A stretch of 25,092 nucleotides of DNA, taken from the NCBI GenBank assembly GCA_002299785.1, contig DBNL01000033.1, positions 1 through 25,092 of the forward strand, read 5' to 3'. Below, one piece after another: positions 1-8,363 of the stretch. This DNA is from Verrucomicrobia bacterium UBA673 (GTDB lineage Bacteria; Verrucomicrobiota; Verrucomicrobiia; Limisphaerales; UBA1096). The notes under the pieces were generated by a model. It searched no databases. It saw only the letters and a program-made list of their open reading frames with translations, and was not told the origin of the DNA. A program made the position numbers and the translations under genes. Each line of letters starts with the position of its first letter. The stretch's first letter is position 1.

Positions 1-13
1 GCGTCCTCGGTTA

Positions 14-1789
14 ATGAAAAATTTTCTTTTCTCAATTGTTGTCGTCTTGATCTTTGCTATTTCTGCCCAAGCGGCGAAGCAGCCAAATGTCGTTCTCGTC
101 ATCACGGATGACCAGGGATACGGAGATTTATCGTGTCATGGGAATCCGGTGCTCAATACACCGCATCTCGACAAACTTCATTCGGAGAGTGTGCGACTTA
201 CTGATTACCATGTGGCGCCGACGTGTTCACCGACTCGGGCGGCTTTGATCACCGGGCATTGGACCAATCGCACCGGTGTGTGGCACACCATTATGGGGCG
301 CTCGATGTTACGCGATAATGAGGTGACCATTGGCCAGATCATGAGCGATGGTGGCTATCATACCGCCATGTTTGGCAAGTGGCACTTAGGCGATAATTTT
401 CCTTACCGCCCGGAGGATCGCGGCTTTCAGGAGGTGCTGCGGCATGGCGGAGGCGGGGTGGGACAGACACCCGATTACTGGGACAACGCCTATTTTGATG
501 GTTCCTATTTTCACAATGGTAAGCCGGTGCCGGTCAAGGGTTTTTGTACCGATGTCTTTTTCGATTACGCCAAGCGCTTCATCAAGAAAGTGAAGGGCGA
601 CGACAAGCCGTTCTTCGTGTATCTATGCACCAACGCGCCGCACGGCCCGATGCATGCGCCGGTAAAATCTAGCGCGCCGTATGCCAAGCAGGGTGGGAAT
701 GTTGCCAATTTCTTCGGTATGATTGCTAACATCGATGACAACGTCGGCGCGATGCGGGCGTTCCTGCAAAAGGAAGGGCTTGCTGAGAATACCATATTCA
801 TTTTCACCACTGACAACGGCACTTCCAGTGGTGCGAATGTTTACAATAGCGGCATGCGTGGCCGTAAAGGGAGCGAGTATGATGGTGGACATCGTGTGCC
901 TTTTTTTATGCACTGGCCCAAGGGAGGGCTAACAAAAGGGCGTGACGTGGACATGATCACTTCTTACGTCGATATTGTTCCAACCCTGATTGACTACTGC
1001 GATGTGCCCGCGCCCAAGGGTGTGAAGTTTGACGGAGTTAATATCCGCCCCTTGATCGAAGGAAAGGCCAGAAACTGGCCTGACCGCATACTGATTACGG
1101 ATTCACAACGGGTGCGGGACCCCATCAAGTGGCGCAAGAGCGCGGTGATGACCGATCAATGGAGGCTAATCAATGGCAAGGAATTGTATGAAATAAAGGT
1201 GGACCTCGGCCAAAAGAAGGATGTAGCCAGTGCCAATCCTGGAGTGGTGAAGCGTTTGACTAAACGCTATGATGCGTGGTGGGATGAACTGGTGCCGACC
1301 TTCGGAAAACCGACTGCGATTTATTTGGGCCACTCTGATCCGGCAGCTAATCCTGTGCGCCTCACCTGCCACGACTGGATTGCAGATGGTAGTACTCCGT
1401 GGAACCAGCGCCATATTCGGCTTGCAGAGAAGCGCCCCAGTAACACCGGTTTTTGGGCGGTGGATGTAAAGAATGCAGGCACTTACACGGTGGAACTGTG
1501 CCGTTGGCCCAAGGAAGCGAATCGCGCTATTACCGCTGAGTTGAAAGCAGGTGAAGACGTCCCGGGCCAGAAGGCTTTTCGCGCGGTACCCGGCAAATCC
1601 TTTGCGGCGGTAAAGGCACACCTGAAACTGGGCAGAAAGGAATTGACCATGCCGGTGAAACCAGGAGCCAGGAGCGTGACTTTCAAGCTTAAACTCAAGC
1701 CTGGCCGTGATGAATTGTGGGCCAAGTTTAGCGATGCAGCAGGTGTGCCAATGGGCGCCTTCTATGCATACGTTACCAAGGTGAAGTAG
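14..1789 (+). CDS. Secreted FGly-dependent sulfatase with C-terminal beta-rich extension
   Basis: This is a 591-residue arylsulfatase-type enzyme that should cleave sulfate esters, probably on algal or other marine polysaccharides, outside the cytoplasm. Residues 1-20 form a signal peptide ending AQA. The alkaline-phosphatase fold follows: metal ligands Asp32-Asp33 in a VITDDQGYGD segment, the sulfatase signature C-S-P-T-R at Cys71 (the residue oxidised to formylglycine) and the late TDNG metal site at Asp267-Asn268. From about residue 440 there is an extra C-terminal region rich in predicted beta strands, as in several Planctomycetes and Verrucomicrobia sulfatases. It could be a carbohydrate-contacting module, which is inference. 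The ATG at 14 directly precedes the signal peptide and has no Shine-Dalgarno sequence. It heads a same-strand run with a propeller protein and a second sulfatase. The family is certain; the substrate cannot be read from sequence. Confidence 0.92.
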   Translation: MKNFLFSIVVVLIFAISAQAAKQPNVVLVITDDQGYGDLSCHGNPVLNTPHLDKLHSESVRLTDYHVAPTCSPTRAALITGHWTNRTGVWHTIMGRSMLRDNEVTIGQIMSDGGYHTAMFGKWHLGDNFPYRPEDRGFQEVLRHGGGGVGQTPDYWDNAYFDGSYFHNGKPVPVKGFCTDVFFDYAKRFIKKVKGDDKPFFVYLCTNAPHGPMHAPVKSSAPYAKQGGNVANFFGMIANIDDNVGAMRAFLQKEGLAENTIFIFTTDNGTSSGANVYNSGMRGRKGSEYDGGHRVPFFMHWPKGGLTKGRDVDMITSYVDIVPTLIDYCDVPAPKGVKFDGVNIRPLIEGKARNWPDRILITDSQRVRDPIKWRKSAVMTDQWRLINGKELYEIKVDLGQKKDVASANPGVVKRLTKRYDAWWDELVPTFGKPTAIYLGHSDPAANPVRLTCHDWIADGSTPWNQRHIRLAEKRPSNTGFWAVDVKNAGTYTVELCRWPKEANRAITAELKAGEDVPGQKAFRAVPGKSFAAVKAHLKLGRKELTMPVKPGARSVTFKLKLKPGRDELWAKFSDAAGVPMGAFYAYVTKVK

Positions 1790-1866
1790 TTCGATAATAA
1801 CGCACTTCCAGCCAACTCTTGCGTCTTGTAGTGAGCTGCGTAAGCTTCCGCCGTCCATATTTATCC

Positions 1867-2940
1867 ATGAAAACTAAACTCTCCCGCCGTCGTTTCCTTA
1901 CCGCTTCCACTGTTGCCGCTGTGGCGCCGCCGCAGCTTTTGCTGGCCAATAAGAATCCCAAGCAAATCGTCATAGGCGAGGGTGATCATCGTTACGAGGT
2001 ACAGCATGGTTGGGCGCGGTTGCCGGACAATTACACTTGGCAAACAACCCACAATGTGGCGGTCGATGCCGAGGGGTTGCTCTATGTCATCCATGAAGGG
2101 CGTGAGAACCAGAAGGATCATCCTTCCATTTTTGTTTTCGACAGGAAGGGCAAGTTCATCCGTGCCTTTGGGGCGCAGTTTCAGGGGGGTGGCCATGGCA
2201 TTGAGGTGCGAACCGAGGGAAGTGAGCAGTTTCTTTACGTGTGCGCCTATCAGCAGGTGAAGTCTTTTGCCAAGCTTACTCTCAAAGGCGAGACGGTTTG
2301 GGAAAAGTACGCGCCGATGGACAGCGGTGTATACCGCAAGGACGAGGACAAAATACGCGTGAAACGCTGGGGCCGTGATGCTTTTATGCCAACGAACTTC
2401 GCGTTCCTTGATGACGGTGGTTTTCTGCTTACAGACGGCTACGGCTCCTGGTACGTGCATCGTTATGACAATGAAGGGAACTGGGTTTCCAAATTCGGCG
2501 GCCCCGGCGAGGGGGCAGGAAAGTTCAACTTACCACATGGCATCTGGATTGACCGCCGTCCCGGCCGCAAGGAGCGCATAGTCGTCTGCGATCGAGCGCA
2601 TCACACGCTGCAGTATTTCAATATGGATGGCAAATACCTCGAGACTCTCAGGGGTTACGGTCTGCCGGCTAATTGCGACACTTACAAAAACCTCATGCTT
2701 ATTCCCGAACTTCACGCGCGCGTGACTTTACTTAACGAAAAGAACGAAGTCGTCGTTCAACTTGGCGAAGACGTCGAGCGCGTCACCAAGACAGTGAAAG
2801 GCGTGCGCAACGATCCCAAGAAGTGGATCGGCGGCAAATTCGTCCACCCGCACGACGCCTGTTTCGACAACGACGGCAACATCCTCGTAGCCGAATGGGT
2901 GGCGACCGGGCGTGTGACGCGCCTCCGCCGATTGAGTTAG
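1867..2940 (+). CDS. Tat-exported six-bladed beta-propeller (NHL / peptidylglycine amidating lyase-like) protein
   Basis: This is a 357-residue protein. An SRRRFLTAS twin-arginine motif at residues 6-14 is followed by a hydrophobic stretch ending near LLLA, so export folded through Tat is likely. The rest is a run of propeller blades with repeated patterns such as HNVAVDAEGLLYV, FAFLDDGGFLLTDGYG, LPHGIWID and HPHDACFDNDGNILVAEW. These match NHL-repeat propellers and the peptidyl-alpha-hydroxyglycine lyase-like proteins common in Planctomycetes and Verrucomicrobia. The start at 1867 is preferred over an in-frame start 48 bases upstream because it places the Tat motif at the N-terminus. It sits between two sulfatase genes, so a role in the same extracellular breakdown process is plausible. 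Its actual reaction or ligand is unknown. Confidence 0.85.
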   Translation: MKTKLSRRRFLTASTVAAVAPPQLLLANKNPKQIVIGEGDHRYEVQHGWARLPDNYTWQTTHNVAVDAEGLLYVIHEGRENQKDHPSIFVFDRKGKFIRAFGAQFQGGGHGIEVRTEGSEQFLYVCAYQQVKSFAKLTLKGETVWEKYAPMDSGVYRKDEDKIRVKRWGRDAFMPTNFAFLDDGGFLLTDGYGSWYVHRYDNEGNWVSKFGGPGEGAGKFNLPHGIWIDRRPGRKERIVVCDRAHHTLQYFNMDGKYLETLRGYGLPANCDTYKNLMLIPELHARVTLLNEKNEVVVQLGEDVERVTKTVKGVRNDPKKWIGGKFVHPHDACFDNDGNILVAEWVATGRVTRLRRLS

Positions 2941-3008
2941 TAATGAAAAACTATTTTAGCTTTTACTGCGTTGTTTAGCGGATTGCACATCAAAGTCACT
3001 CAAGTGCC

Positions 3009-4430
3009 GTGAAGCCATTCATAACAATTCTTTTTGGTATCTTTCTTCCCCTGTTTGCGCAGGCAGTGCAGCCGAATATCGTACTCGTCTTCATAGATGA
3101 CATGGGGTGGGGGGATTTTTCCTGTTTCGGAAATGAAGCTGCGAAGACGCCGCACATTGATCGCTTGGCCAAGGAGGGCGTGCGGTTCGAGCAGTTTTAT
3201 GTGAACTCGCCTATCTGCTCGCCGTCACGCACGGCGATTTCAACAGGGCAATATCCGCAGCGCTGGGGCATTACCTCTTTTCTTGCGCATCGCGACATGA
3301 ATACCCGTCGCGGCATGTCGCAGTGGCTCGATCCCAAAGCGCCGATGCTTGCGCGGTCGCTGAAGCGGGCCGGTTACGCCACGGGCCATTTCGGAAAATG
3401 GCACATGGGCGGCCAGCGTGATGTGGTCGAGGCGCCGGCGATCATCGAGTACGGATTTGATGCCTCGCTCACCAACTTCGAGGGCATAGGACCGAAGCTG
3501 CTTCCGCTCACGCTCAAGCCGGGATGGACGGAGCCGCGCCGCATCTGGGCCGATGCAGAACGGCTTGGTCAGGGTACGCGCTGGATGTTGCGATCGAAGA
3601 TCACAGCCGGCTTTGTGGACGAAGCGATTCCATTTATTCAAAAAGCTGTGAAGGTGAAGAAGCCGTTTTACATCAATCTCTGGCCGGATGACGTGCACAG
3701 CCCGTTTTGGCCGCCGGTGGACAAATGGGCCGATGGCAAGCGGGGCCTTTACCATTCCGTGCTTCAGGAGATGGATAGCCAACTTGGCAAGCTCTTCGAC
3801 CACATCAGAAGTGATTCCGCGCTTCGCGACAACACGCTCGTGCTTGTCTGCTCCGACAACGGCCCTGAAATGGGCGCTGGTTCGGCCGGGCCATTCCGAG
3901 GCTTCAAGACACATCTCTATGAAGGAGGCGTGCGCTCCTCGCTCATTGCTTGGGGCGGGTCGGTGGCGAAGAGGAATTACGTGAATCGCGTTTCGGTCTT
4001 TTCCGCCATTGATCTCGTGCCCACGCTACTGAACCTAACAGGCACACCGCATCCCAAGGGCGTAACTTTCGACGGCGAATCGCTGGCGGGCACGCTGCTC
4101 GGTCAGTCCACCGACTCGCGCAAGGCTCCGATTTATTTTCGCCGCCCGCCTGATCGTGATTCATTTTACGGCGACAAAGATTTGCCCGATCTGGCTGTAC
4201 GCAAGGGCGACTGGAAATTCCTCTGCGAATACGACGGTACTGACCCAGAACTCTACAACCTTAAAACCGACCGCGGCGAAACCAAAAACCTCGCCTCCAA
4301 GTACCCAAAACTCGTCACCAACCTTACTAAGCCACTCATCTCATGGCACAAATCCCTCCCACCCGACAACGGCCCGCAACTCACTGGCCAGTTCCGCCGC
4401 ACGCCAAGCAAAAAACCGAAGGGAAAATAA
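3009..4430 (+). CDS. Secreted FGly-dependent sulfatase
   Basis: This is a 473-residue sulfatase with a GTG start. Residues 1-19 are a signal peptide ending AQA. Metal ligands are Asp30-Asp31 (FIDDMGWGD), the formylglycine signature is C-S-P-S-R at Cys70 and the second metal site is Asp283-Asn284 (CSDNGPEMG). The length is normal for arylsulfatase A/GalNAc-6-sulfatase-like enzymes, and it ends in a basic tail (KKPKGK). It differs clearly from the sulfatase at the window start, which suggests two sulfate positions or linkages are attacked, although that is inference. No sulfatase-maturing enzyme (FGE or anaerobic SME) is in the window, so activation must depend on a gene elsewhere. There are 68 bases between this gene and the propeller gene, with no clear terminator. 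Confidence 0.92.
   Translation: MKPFITILFGIFLPLFAQAVQPNIVLVFIDDMGWGDFSCFGNEAAKTPHIDRLAKEGVRFEQFYVNSPICSPSRTAISTGQYPQRWGITSFLAHRDMNTRRGMSQWLDPKAPMLARSLKRAGYATGHFGKWHMGGQRDVVEAPAIIEYGFDASLTNFEGIGPKLLPLTLKPGWTEPRRIWADAERLGQGTRWMLRSKITAGFVDEAIPFIQKAVKVKKPFYINLWPDDVHSPFWPPVDKWADGKRGLYHSVLQEMDSQLGKLFDHIRSDSALRDNTLVLVCSDNGPEMGAGSAGPFRGFKTHLYEGGVRSSLIAWGGSVAKRNYVNRVSVFSAIDLVPTLLNLTGTPHPKGVTFDGESLAGTLLGQSTDSRKAPIYFRRPPDRDSFYGDKDLPDLAVRKGDWKFLCEYDGTDPELYNLKTDRGETKNLASKYPKLVTNLTKPLISWHKSLPPDNGPQLTGQFRRTPSKKPKGK
3164..3173. repeat. Iterated palindrome CTTGGCCAAG, copy 1
   Basis: An exact 10-base copy inside the second sulfatase gene, read as Leu-Ala-Lys. The left flank also fits (CGCTTGGCCAAG). Confidence 0.8.
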
Positions 4431-4472
4431 ACCTGACGCGGACGTGTTAATGGGGCAGGCTGCGGCTGCGTC

Positions 4473-5243
4473 ATGAATAGACAAATAATTACTTCCCATT
4501 TAACTCGCGCTTTAACTTTGGTGGCTGTGGTTGGCTTGGTATCTGCACAAGCGGAGGAAAAGCAAAAACCAGTGAGGGCATTGCTGGTCACCGGCGGTTG
4601 CTGTCACAACTATAAGTTCCAAAGCAAGGCGTTGATAGAGGGTGTGGCTAAGGAGGCCAAGGTTGAGTGGAAGGTGGTCAACGAAGGTGGCACAGGAACC
4701 AAGGCCAAGATTGATCTTTATAGCGATGCCGACTGGGCCAAGGGTTACGACGTGGTGGTGCATAACGAGTGCTTTGCCAACACGGTTGATGAGGGTTACA
4801 TCCGTAGTATCACCCACGCCCATAAGGAAGGCGTGCCTGCGGTGGTGATTCACTGCGCGATGCACAGCTACCGTGCGTCCAAAACCGACGACTGGCGCCA
4901 GTTTCTTGGTGTGACCAGTCGCCATCATGAGCATCAAAGTCGTTATCCTGTAAAGAAGGTTGCTTTGAAGCACCCGATCCTGAAGGACATGCCGGAGGAT
5001 TGGGTGACACCGAAGGATGAGTTGTACGTGATTGAAAAGATGTGGCCGAAAGCCAGGGCCCTGGCCACTTCTAAGAGCGAGCGTGATGGTAAGGAATACG
5101 CGGTGGCTTGGACGAATCAGTATGGCAAAGCTCGTGTATTTGGCACAACCTACGGCCATTCCGACGCCACCTTCAGCGATCCGGTATTCCTCAAGATGGT
5201 CGCCCGTGGCTTGCTCTGGGCATCAGGTGAGTTGGAGGATTAG
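4473..5243 (+). CDS. ThuA-like domain protein, exported
   Basis: This is a 256-residue protein with a signal peptide (hydrophobic [14 protein letters not shown], residues about 14-27) followed by a ThuA-like glutamine-amidotransferase-type fold: [41 protein letters not shown] and a terminal [21 protein letters not shown] segment. ThuA-like proteins are found in sugar and glycan degradation regions of Planctomycetes and Verrucomicrobia, often beside MocA oxidoreductases and sulfatases, but no general reaction is established. It is the last gene of the left (+) cluster. Its TAG stop at 5241-5243 overlaps by three bases the TAA stop of the convergent dehydratase gene, leaving no room for a separate terminator. 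Confidence 0.88.
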   Translation: MNRQIITSHLTRALTLVAVVGLVSAQAEEKQKPVRALLVTGGCCHNYKFQSKALIEGVAKEAKVEWKVVNEGGTGTKAKIDLYSDADWAKGYDVVVHNECFANTVDEGYIRSITHAHKEGVPAVVIHCAMHSYRASKTDDWRQFLGVTSRHHEHQSRYPVKKVALKHPILKDMPEDWVTPKDELYVIEKMWPKARALATSKSERDGKEYAVAWTNQYGKARVFGTTYGHSDATFSDPVFLKMVARGLLWASGELED

Positions 5244-6343
5244 CTAGATTTAAACACTGCTTGGCCAAGCACATCCATTTTTGGAGTGATTCCGAGGCCG
5301 GGGTTGGTGGAGGCTGCCAATCGGCCGTTATTTCTTTGAGGAGCATCATTGGCGATCGAGACGGTGACGTAGCTGTTGAAGTCGGTGGACGAGAAAAGCA
5401 ACTCGGCTGGGGTGCTGTGGGCCAAGTGTGAAATCGCAGCTGTTATGATATCACCTCCCCAACTGTCCTCGATGGTCATCGCGATGCCGAGCGACACACA
5501 GAGGTCGCGCGCTTGGCGAGCCTTGGTTAGTCCGCCGAATTTGCTAATCTTGATGTTTACGACGTCCATCGCCTGCAGGCTGTTGGCCCGGAGCAGGATC
5601 GGCAGTCCGTCGATGCTCTCGTCGAGGACGAACGGGTGGTCTGTCATCTTCCGGATCGAGTAACATTCCTCAAATGTCTCACACGGTTGCTCGATGTAAA
5701 CGTCGATGTCTTTCACGGCCCGAACGACTCGCGTGGCCTGGTGCATGAGCCAGCCGGTGTTGGCATCGGCGATGAGTACGTCGCCGCGTTGCAGCTCAGC
5801 CGAGACGGCCTGGATGCGTTCGATATCAGTTTCCGGATCGCCGCCGACCTTGAGCTGGAATTTGCGATAGCCCTCGGCGCGGTAACCAGCGACTTTGCCG
5901 GCCATCGCCTCGGGGGCTTCCTGTGAGATGGCGCGGTAAAGGAGGAAGTCGTCGCCATAGCGGCCACCGAGCAGGTTGGAAACCGGTTGCCCGGTTGCTT
6001 GTCCAAAGATATCCCAGCAGGCCATGTCGATGGCTGACTTGACGTAGGGATGGCCCTTGAGCATGGTGTCCATTTGTCGGTTGAGCTTGACCAATTGCGT
6101 TGGGTCCAGGCCTAGCAGCGCTGGTGCAAGCACTTGGATGCCGGCGCGGGCGCCCTCGGCATAGGCCGGAAGATAAACCGGGCCAAGCGGGCAAACTTCG
6201 CCGTAGCCGATGATACCTTCATCAGTCTCGACCTGTACGACTGTGCTGTCAAAAACCTCTACCGACTTGTTGCCAGACCAGTTGTAGCTGCCTTCGTACA
6301 GTGGCAAGTCAACCTGAAAGATACTGATTTTGCTGATCTTCAT
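5240..6343 (-). CDS. Enolase-superfamily dehydratase/racemase, probably cis-3-hydroxy-L-proline dehydratase
   Basis: This is a 367-residue member of the mandelate racemase/muconate lactonizing family. The catalytic framework is complete: Lys165 (FQLKVGGD) and Lys265 (NIKISKFGG) on opposite sides of the barrel, and metal ligands Asp193 (ADANTGW), Glu218 (IEQPC) and Asp241 (VLDES). From memory of the family, the N-terminal [13 protein letters not shown] segment, the FQLKVGGD and YIEQPC blocks and the PGLGITP C-terminus are typical of cis-3-hydroxy-L-proline dehydratases, and the two Lys positions agree with those enzymes. Dehydration to pyrroline-2-carboxylate is therefore the best guess; 4-hydroxyproline betaine epimerase or another acid-sugar reaction is the alternative. 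The start at 6343 begins [10 protein letters not shown]; the longer in-frame form would add 26 residues unlike the family. It is divergent from the SLC13 permease, which might supply a substrate. Confidence 0.85.
   Translation of the reverse strand: MKISKISIFQVDLPLYEGSYNWSGNKSVEVFDSTVVQVETDEGIIGYGEVCPLGPVYLPAYAEGARAGIQVLAPALLGLDPTQLVKLNRQMDTMLKGHPYVKSAIDMACWDIFGQATGQPVSNLLGGRYGDDFLLYRAISQEAPEAMAGKVAGYRAEGYRKFQLKVGGDPETDIERIQAVSAELQRGDVLIADANTGWLMHQATRVVRAVKDIDVYIEQPCETFEECYSIRKMTDHPFVLDESIDGLPILLRANSLQAMDVVNIKISKFGGLTKARQARDLCVSLGIAMTIEDSWGGDIITAAISHLAHSTPAELLFSSTDFNSYVTVSIANDAPQRNNGRLAASTNPGLGITPKMDVLGQAVFKSS
5259..5270. repeat. Iterated palindrome GCTTGGCCAAGC, copy 2
   Basis: A 12-base perfect palindrome near the 3' end of the dehydratase gene, read on the minus strand as Leu-Gly-Gln-Ala. 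Confidence 0.8.
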
Positions 6344-6394
6344 GAGCGGTTGGTAAGTTTCTACGCTTCCGGGACTGAAATCAATCCGCGAATG

Positions 6395-6406
6395 CGCTTG
6401 GCCAAG
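6395..6406. repeat. Iterated palindrome CGCTTGGCCAAG, copy 3 (intergenic)
   Basis: The exact 10-base core lies in the 133-base divergent gap between the dehydratase and the SLC13 permease, outside the preferred coding start of either gene. Confidence 0.8.
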
Positions 6407-6476
6407 AAGTAACAAAAACATTGCCCGGAAAGGCTCTTTGCACTAGCGAAGCGGTCGTTCGGAGCGAAACTGGGTC

Positions 6477-8351
6477 ATGGATCTTGAGATTGTCATCGTG
6501 CTGGGATTGCTGGTGGTTGCCGTGGGGCTGTTTGCTACGCGAGCGTTGCCGGTTGATTTGGTCACAATTTTTCTCCTGCTGGCGCTGGTGCTTACCGGTA
6601 TTCTGAACCCTGCAGAGGCGTTTGCCGGTTTTAGCTCGCAGATCATCATCATCCTTGGCTCGATCTTTGTGATTAATGGCGCGCTGCTGGAGGGACGCGT
6701 GATCGATCTCGTCTCCGCATGGCTGCTCCGGATCGCGGGGGGGAGCGTCAACAAGCTTCAACTGACGACTATGTCGGTGGTTGGCGGCTTGTCGGGCTTT
6801 ATGAATAACACGGCGGTTACGTCGCTTTTCATTGGACCGACGATGTCCATCGCGCGCAAGCTCGAGATTAGCCCGTCGAAGCTGCTGATGCCGGTTTGTT
6901 TTGCGTCGATCCTAGGCGGCACTTGTACTCTAATTGGCACCTCAACCAATGTCGCCGTCAGCGGAGAGCTTGCCAAGCAGTACCAGATCGACTTGGCCAA
7001 GTGGGAGGCCAACGGTGGCACCGACTTGAACGGTGATGGTACAATCGATTCTGCCGATTACCTGCAGTACGCCGAGGCGAATAATCTTAAAATTTATAAG
7101 CCGCTTGGCCTTTTTGAGATCACGCCGGTTGGCTTGCTAATCATGGGTGTTGGTATTGCCTATCTGATGTTTTTCGGGCGTCGGTTGCTTCCCAATTACC
7201 CCGACGAGAGCCTTGCGGAAGGTTTCAATATACGTGAGTACCACTCCGAGATCGTGGTGATGCCGGGCTCGAGGCTGATCGGCCAGCGCGTGTTCGAGTC
7301 GTCGTTGGCGGAGATGGAGTTTCGCATCGTGAAGGTTCTTCGCAAGAAACGCAGCTTTGTGCCAAACACCCGGTCTGTCATCGAGGAGGGCGACGTGCTG
7401 CTGGTCTCCGGCAGCATGGAGGATTTGATGGCGGTGAAGGACGCCAGCGGCATCGAAATTCATGCTGAGACCAAGCTGGAGGACGAGACGCTGCAAACTG
7501 ACGATGTGAAAATCGCCGAGTTACTGATCACTCCCAAGTCAACGCTCATCCGCCGTACCCTGAAGGAGGACAACTTCCGGCAGCGGTTCGGGTTGGCGGT
7601 GTTGGCGATTTACCGTCATGGCCAGTCGCTTGGTCGCAAACTCGGGTTCATCCGGCTGCGTGCCGGGGATATGTTGCTTGTGCAGGGTTCTGAGGAGCGT
7701 CTGCTGTCACTCGAGCATGGCACCAACCTTCTACGACTCGATGCCACCGAGGCGCCCAGCGCTGATCGCCGGCAAAAAGGGTTCCGGGCGTTGGCTTTTT
7801 TTGCCGTGGCCGTGATCGCCGGTGGCCTAGGCATGGCTCCGCTGCCGATCTGTTTCCTGAGCGCCGCCGCACTGACGGTGGCGACCCGTTGCATCACAAT
7901 GCAGAAAGTTTACGAAGTGATCGACTGGCGCGTGCTCATTGTCATCGGCGGCATGACGGCCTTTGGTTCGGCGATGCGCGAGTCCGGCACGGCCGAATGG
8001 CTCGCTGGCGGCATCCAAAGCATCTCGGAAAATCCGCGCACAGTACTTGCCGGGTTCATCCTGCTGACGATGTTGCTGACGCAGGCGATGTCCAACGCTG
8101 CCGCCGCGCTGGTGGTGCTGCCGGTGGCGATGCAGACGGCCGGCACGCTCGATGTCAGCGGACAGACGTTCGCCATCGCGGTGATGCTCGGGGCTTCGTC
8201 ATCTTTTATCGCCCCGTTCGAGCCGGCTTGCATCCTCGTGTCCGGCCCCGGTAAATACCGCTTCACCGACTACCTTAAGGCAGGGCTTGGCCTGACGCTT
8301 ATCATGGGCTTTTTGGTCTGGCTGATGGTTCCCCTGGTGTGGGGTTTGTGA
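6477..8351 (+). CDS. SLC13/DASS-type anion permease with two TrkA_C domains
   Basis: This is a 624-residue inner-membrane transporter, probably cation-coupled and anion-specific (sulfate, dicarboxylate or similar). About a third of the protein forms N-terminal membrane segments, including the SNT-type tip motif GGTCTLIGTSTN. Two cytoplasmic TrkA_C (RCK_C) domains follow at roughly residues 255-325 and 340-420, and the second membrane half closes the protein. The second tip region reads SSFIAPFEPACILV, where many homologs have TPxGxQTN, so this belongs to a variant subgroup. After the first tip motif there is an insertion of about 30 residues with a complete EF-hand/dockerin-like loop, Asp183 to Asp194 (DLNGDGTIDSAD), absent from typical relatives. 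The neighbouring sulfatases would release sulfate, making sulfate a reasonable but unproven substrate. The ATG at 6477 has no Shine-Dalgarno sequence. Confidence 0.9.
   Translation: MDLEIVIVLGLLVVAVGLFATRALPVDLVTIFLLLALVLTGILNPAEAFAGFSSQIIIILGSIFVINGALLEGRVIDLVSAWLLRIAGGSVNKLQLTTMSVVGGLSGFMNNTAVTSLFIGPTMSIARKLEISPSKLLMPVCFASILGGTCTLIGTSTNVAVSGELAKQYQIDLAKWEANGGTDLNGDGTIDSADYLQYAEANNLKIYKPLGLFEITPVGLLIMGVGIAYLMFFGRRLLPNYPDESLAEGFNIREYHSEIVVMPGSRLIGQRVFESSLAEMEFRIVKVLRKKRSFVPNTRSVIEEGDVLLVSGSMEDLMAVKDASGIEIHAETKLEDETLQTDDVKIAELLITPKSTLIRRTLKEDNFRQRFGLAVLAIYRHGQSLGRKLGFIRLRAGDMLLVQGSEERLLSLEHGTNLLRLDATEAPSADRRQKGFRALAFFAVAVIAGGLGMAPLPICFLSAAALTVATRCITMQKVYEVIDWRVLIVIGGMTAFGSAMRESGTAEWLAGGIQSISENPRTVLAGFILLTMLLTQAMSNAAAALVVLPVAMQTAGTLDVSGQTFAIAVMLGASSSFIAPFEPACILVSGPGKYRFTDYLKAGLGLTLIMGFLVWLMVPLVWGL
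6992..7001. repeat. Iterated palindrome CTTGGCCAAG, copy 4
   Basis: An exact core in the SLC13 permease gene, read as Leu-Ala-Lys just before the EF-hand-like insert. Confidence 0.8.
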
Positions 8352-8363
8352 AGAGGCTCAACT

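Noticed and set aside
1861..2460. Open frame of 199 codons on the minus strand
   Set aside because: Antisense to the propeller gene, with no domain and no plausible start context.
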